From Calditrichota bacterium (GTDB taxonomy: Bacteria > Calditrichota > Calditrichia > RBG-13-44-9): DNA of 14,624 nt. This document shows positions 12,296 to 14,624 of this stretch, piece by piece. The stretch's first letter is position 1, and every line of letters starts with the position of its first letter. The notes beneath the pieces are model-generated. The model was not told the DNA's origin. It saw only the letters and a list, made by a program, of their open reading frames with translations, and did no database searches. The DNA lies in assembly GCA_024276455.1 (NCBI GenBank), contig JAJRXE010000341.1, positions 1-14,624 of the forward strand, written 5' to 3'. The position numbers and the translations under genes are program-made.

Positions 12296-14624
12296 TTAAC
12301 ATAATATTCCGTCTGCCCAGCAAGCCAGACCCAATTCCACCGGGTTAATCAGGTGTTCGTGGTAGGGGAGCACCCTCACCGTGTAGTAATAGTTCCCGCT
12401 GTCGGAAGGTCTAATTGACGCACGGTAGGAATAATCGCCATTACCAAGAGACTCTATTAATTGTAAATCGAAGACTTCAATTTTGTCGTGCACCTGCTCA
12501 TGATCGCGGAATTTGGCCAGGAACACCTGCACTTTAACATCGGTGGGACTCAGTTTCCCAATATGTATTTGAGCGTCGATAGTGACTTCCTTTCCAAACT
12601 GGACCGTAACATTCTTTCCGGAATCGGAGTGGATCTTACAGGTTTTTATTTTTACATCGGACCAATTGGACTCAATTTTCTCTCGCCAGGCGGCAATTTC
12701 TTTTGCAACCGCAAAATCATTCTGGGAATACAGTTCGCCGAATTGAATGGCGGGCAGATACAATTTTTGCCAGTACTGTTTCAACATGCGGTTGGTATTA
12801 AATTGCGGCATGATGCTCTTTATGGCTTCCCGCATCATTTGTATCCATCCTTCTGGCAACCCTTTTTCGTTACGCTGGTAATACAACGGAATGATGTCAT
12901 TTTCCAGAATGTCGTAAAGCTGTTCACTGTCCCAGGAATCTAATTCTTCCTGGGATTCAAAATCCTCTCGGTCGCCAAAAGCCCAGCCATTTTTACCATT
13001 GTAACCTTCTTCCCACCAGCCGTCCAGAACACTGAAATTAACCACTCCATTCAGGGAAGCCTTTTGACCACTAGTGCCGGACGCTTCCTGGGTGCGAATG
13101 GGGTTGTTCAACCAGACGTCTACGCCGGAAATTAGATCTCGGGCCAGCCCCATGTCGTAATTTTCCACAAAGACTATTTTGCCCCGGAATTCGGGAGTCA
13201 AGGATATCTGATAAATCTGACGAATCAGTTCCTGTCCGGCCTGGTCTTTAGGATGGGCTTTGCCGGCAAACACAAGCTGTACCGGCCTTTCTGGATGATT
13301 GAGGATGCGTTTCAGGCGCTCCAGATTTCTTAAAATCAGCGTCCCCCGTTTGTATGTCGCAAAACGACGGGCAAAACCAATCGTCAATACTTCCGGGCGC
13401 AGCAGTTGGCGGACCCGAATGGTCTGCAGCGACCCCACTTTGTTGCGGAAATACTGTTTCTCCAGCCGTTCCTTTATATGATTGAGCATTCGTTCCTTCA
13501 GTTGTAGCTTGGTTTGCCAGAGGGTTTCATCCGGGATTTGATCGATGTTCTCCCAGAATTTCGGATCGTCCTGCTGTTGGTACCAGGATATGGTTAAATA
13601 TTTACGGTACAGTTCCCGCATTTTTCGGGATACCCAGCTCTGAACGTGAACCCCGTTGGTAATGTGGGTAATAGGGACCTCGTTAGGCGGAATGTCCGGC
13701 CAGACGGTTTTCCAGAGTTTACGGGAGACCTCGCCGTGCAATTTACTCACGGCATTACGAAACCGCGAAAGATTCAGGGAAAGAATTGTCAGGTTAAATA
13801 TCTCGTACCCCTCCGGCTGCACTTGCGATCCCAGCTCCATGAATTGATGTCGGCGGATACCAACCGATTCCCAATATTTTCGAAAATATTTGTCTTTAAT
13901 ATGCAACGGGAAGGCATCGTTACCAGCGGGAACCGGGGTGTGGGTTGTGAAAATCGTGCGGCTTGCCACCGCTTCCAGTGCTTCGTTGAAGGAGAGTTGG
14001 TGCTCGTTAATCAGGTTCCGCAACCGTTCCAGAACCAGAAAAACCGAGTGCCCTTCGTTCATGTGCCAGATATCAGGGTGAATTCCCATTTTGTTCAAAG
14101 CAATTACACCGCCCATTCCCAGCACTATTTCCTGAGAAATACGCATTTCCTGATCGCCGCCGTACAGTCGAGAGGTAATTTTGCGATCCTCGGGTTGATT
14201 TGCAGCAATGTTTGTGTCCAGTAAAAAAGCAGACACCCGTCCGACCTTCACTTCCCAAATCTGAGCCTTCACCGTCCGGTCTGCCAGGGGAATCTCAATC
14301 AGCAGGGGAGACCCATCGGATTGTTTAACCAATGTCATGGGCAATTCTTCCGGAACAAGCGGATCGTAAATAGCCAGTTGGTTGCCGTGGACATCAATCT
14401 CCTGGGTGAAATAGGTCTGGTAATAAAACAGACTGACTCCTACCAGGGGGAGTCCCAGGTCGCTGGCGGTTTTTAAGTGGTCGCCGGCCAGAACACCCAA
14501 GCCACCCGCGTAAATGGGCAGCGACTCGTGAAAGCCAAATTCAGCCGTAAAATACGCAATCTTGCGATTTATATATTCAGGAAAATGTTGTTTAAACCAG
14601 GTGTTTTGTTCGTTCAAATAGCGA
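12296..14624 (-). CDS. glgP: Alpha-glucan (glycogen) phosphorylase, N-terminus cut by window edge
   Basis: Releases glucose 1-phosphate from glycogen or maltodextrin in the cytoplasm, using pyridoxal phosphate. 775 residues are visible, ending at the TAA 12296-12298. The frame is still open at the window end (Arg-Tyr-Leu before NEQNTWFK), so the start lies outside, and the usual N-terminal DUF3417-type region is largely missing. Recognisable parts are IAYFTAEFG, PIYAGGLGVLAGDHLKTASD, HMNEGHSVF, TTHTPVPAGND, HITNGVH and GFARRFATYKR, then the cofactor region EASGTSGQKASLNG, whose Lys codon is 13061-13063. The final roughly 120 residues are a predicted beta-sandwich tail seen in this subfamily. 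The subfamily is the short bacterial and archaeal alpha-glucan phosphorylase rather than the E. coli GlgP/MalP type. Some members prefer maltodextrins, so the substrate is open. Confidence 0.94.
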   Translation of the reverse strand, partial: RYLNEQNTWFKQHFPEYINRKIAYFTAEFGFHESLPIYAGGLGVLAGDHLKTASDLGLPLVGVSLFYYQTYFTQEIDVHGNQLAIYDPLVPEELPMTLVKQSDGSPLLIEIPLADRTVKAQIWEVKVGRVSAFLLDTNIAANQPEDRKITSRLYGGDQEMRISQEIVLGMGGVIALNKMGIHPDIWHMNEGHSVFLVLERLRNLINEHQLSFNEALEAVASRTIFTTHTPVPAGNDAFPLHIKDKYFRKYWESVGIRRHQFMELGSQVQPEGYEIFNLTILSLNLSRFRNAVSKLHGEVSRKLWKTVWPDIPPNEVPITHITNGVHVQSWVSRKMRELYRKYLTISWYQQQDDPKFWENIDQIPDETLWQTKLQLKERMLNHIKERLEKQYFRNKVGSLQTIRVRQLLRPEVLTIGFARRFATYKRGTLILRNLERLKRILNHPERPVQLVFAGKAHPKDQAGQELIRQIYQISLTPEFRGKIVFVENYDMGLARDLISGVDVWLNNPIRTQEASGTSGQKASLNGVVNFSVLDGWWEEGYNGKNGWAFGDREDFESQEELDSWDSEQLYDILENDIIPLYYQRNEKGLPEGWIQMMREAIKSIMPQFNTNRMLKQYWQKLYLPAIQFGELYSQNDFAVAKEIAAWREKIESNWSDVKIKTCKIHSDSGKNVTVQFGKEVTIDAQIHIGKLSPTDVKVQVFLAKFRDHEQVHDKIEVFDLQLIESLGNGDYSYRASIRPSDSGNYYYTVRVLPYHEHLINPVELGLACWADGILC

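Noticed and set aside
12312..12330. GTCTG...CAGAC pairing near the mtgA/glgP junction as a terminator
   Set aside because: Inside glgP coding sequence, with no T run on either side; most likely chance.
13646..14224. Open frame of 192 codons on the plus strand opposite glgP
   Set aside because: It mirrors the well-supported phosphorylase and has no ribosome binding site or recognisable motif.
14615..14617. TTG near the window end as the glgP start
   Set aside because: The frame stays open to the edge (Tyr and Arg codons precede it) and the family has further N-terminal sequence, so this is an internal Leu codon.

Overview
The window looks like ordinary chromosomal core from a moderate-GC, Gram-negative-type bacterium. 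Two lipoproteins with lipoboxes and a periplasm-facing peptidoglycan transglycosylase (MtgA) point to a diderm. Gene content, an alpha-glucan phosphorylase of the type widespread in non-proteobacterial phyla, and five promoter-like sites resembling the Bacteroidetes-type consensus (TTG, about 20 bp, TAnnTTtG) suggest the FCB superphylum or a neighbour such as Calditrichota. That placement is inference; no 16S or other marker gene is present. I saw no tRNA, rRNA, CRISPR array, insertion sequence, phage gene or integration site.

Layout. (1) 1-137, minus: 5' end of a small lipoprotein. (2) 138-372: divergent control region. (3) 373-4709, plus: a small unknown protein, the (p)ppGpp enzyme Rel, the elongation factor GreA, a two-PspC-domain membrane protein and a polytopic LiaF/DUF5668-like membrane protein, closed by a strong bidirectional terminator at 4727-4757. 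(4) 4777-5163, minus: a YHS-domain lipoprotein with a Met/His/acid-rich tail. (5) 5164-5479: a second divergent control region with several inverted repeats. (6) 5480-6422, plus: an XRE-cupin regulator and S-adenosylmethionine decarboxylase, closed by a terminator. (7) 6561-9497, plus: a DinG-type helicase fused to a DEDDh exonuclease. (8) 9625-12277, plus: guaB, methylmalonyl-CoA epimerase and mtgA in tight succession. (9) 12296-14624, minus: alpha-glucan phosphorylase, cut by the window end and convergent with mtgA.

How the genes fit together. Rel and GreA both act on RNA polymerase output (ppGpp as an effector, GreA through the secondary channel), and greA's ribosome binding site lies in the rel stop codon. 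The PspC pair suggests envelope-stress sensing. The XRE-cupin gene is probably the local regulator of polyamine synthesis. GuaB feeds the guanine nucleotide pool on which ppGpp synthesis draws, but it is a separate transcription unit. The most interesting unexplained items are the small unknown protein ahead of rel, the recurring promoter architecture, the operator-like repeats in the two divergent regions, and a cupin domain that has lost most of its metal ligands. None of these amounts to a clearly new system.
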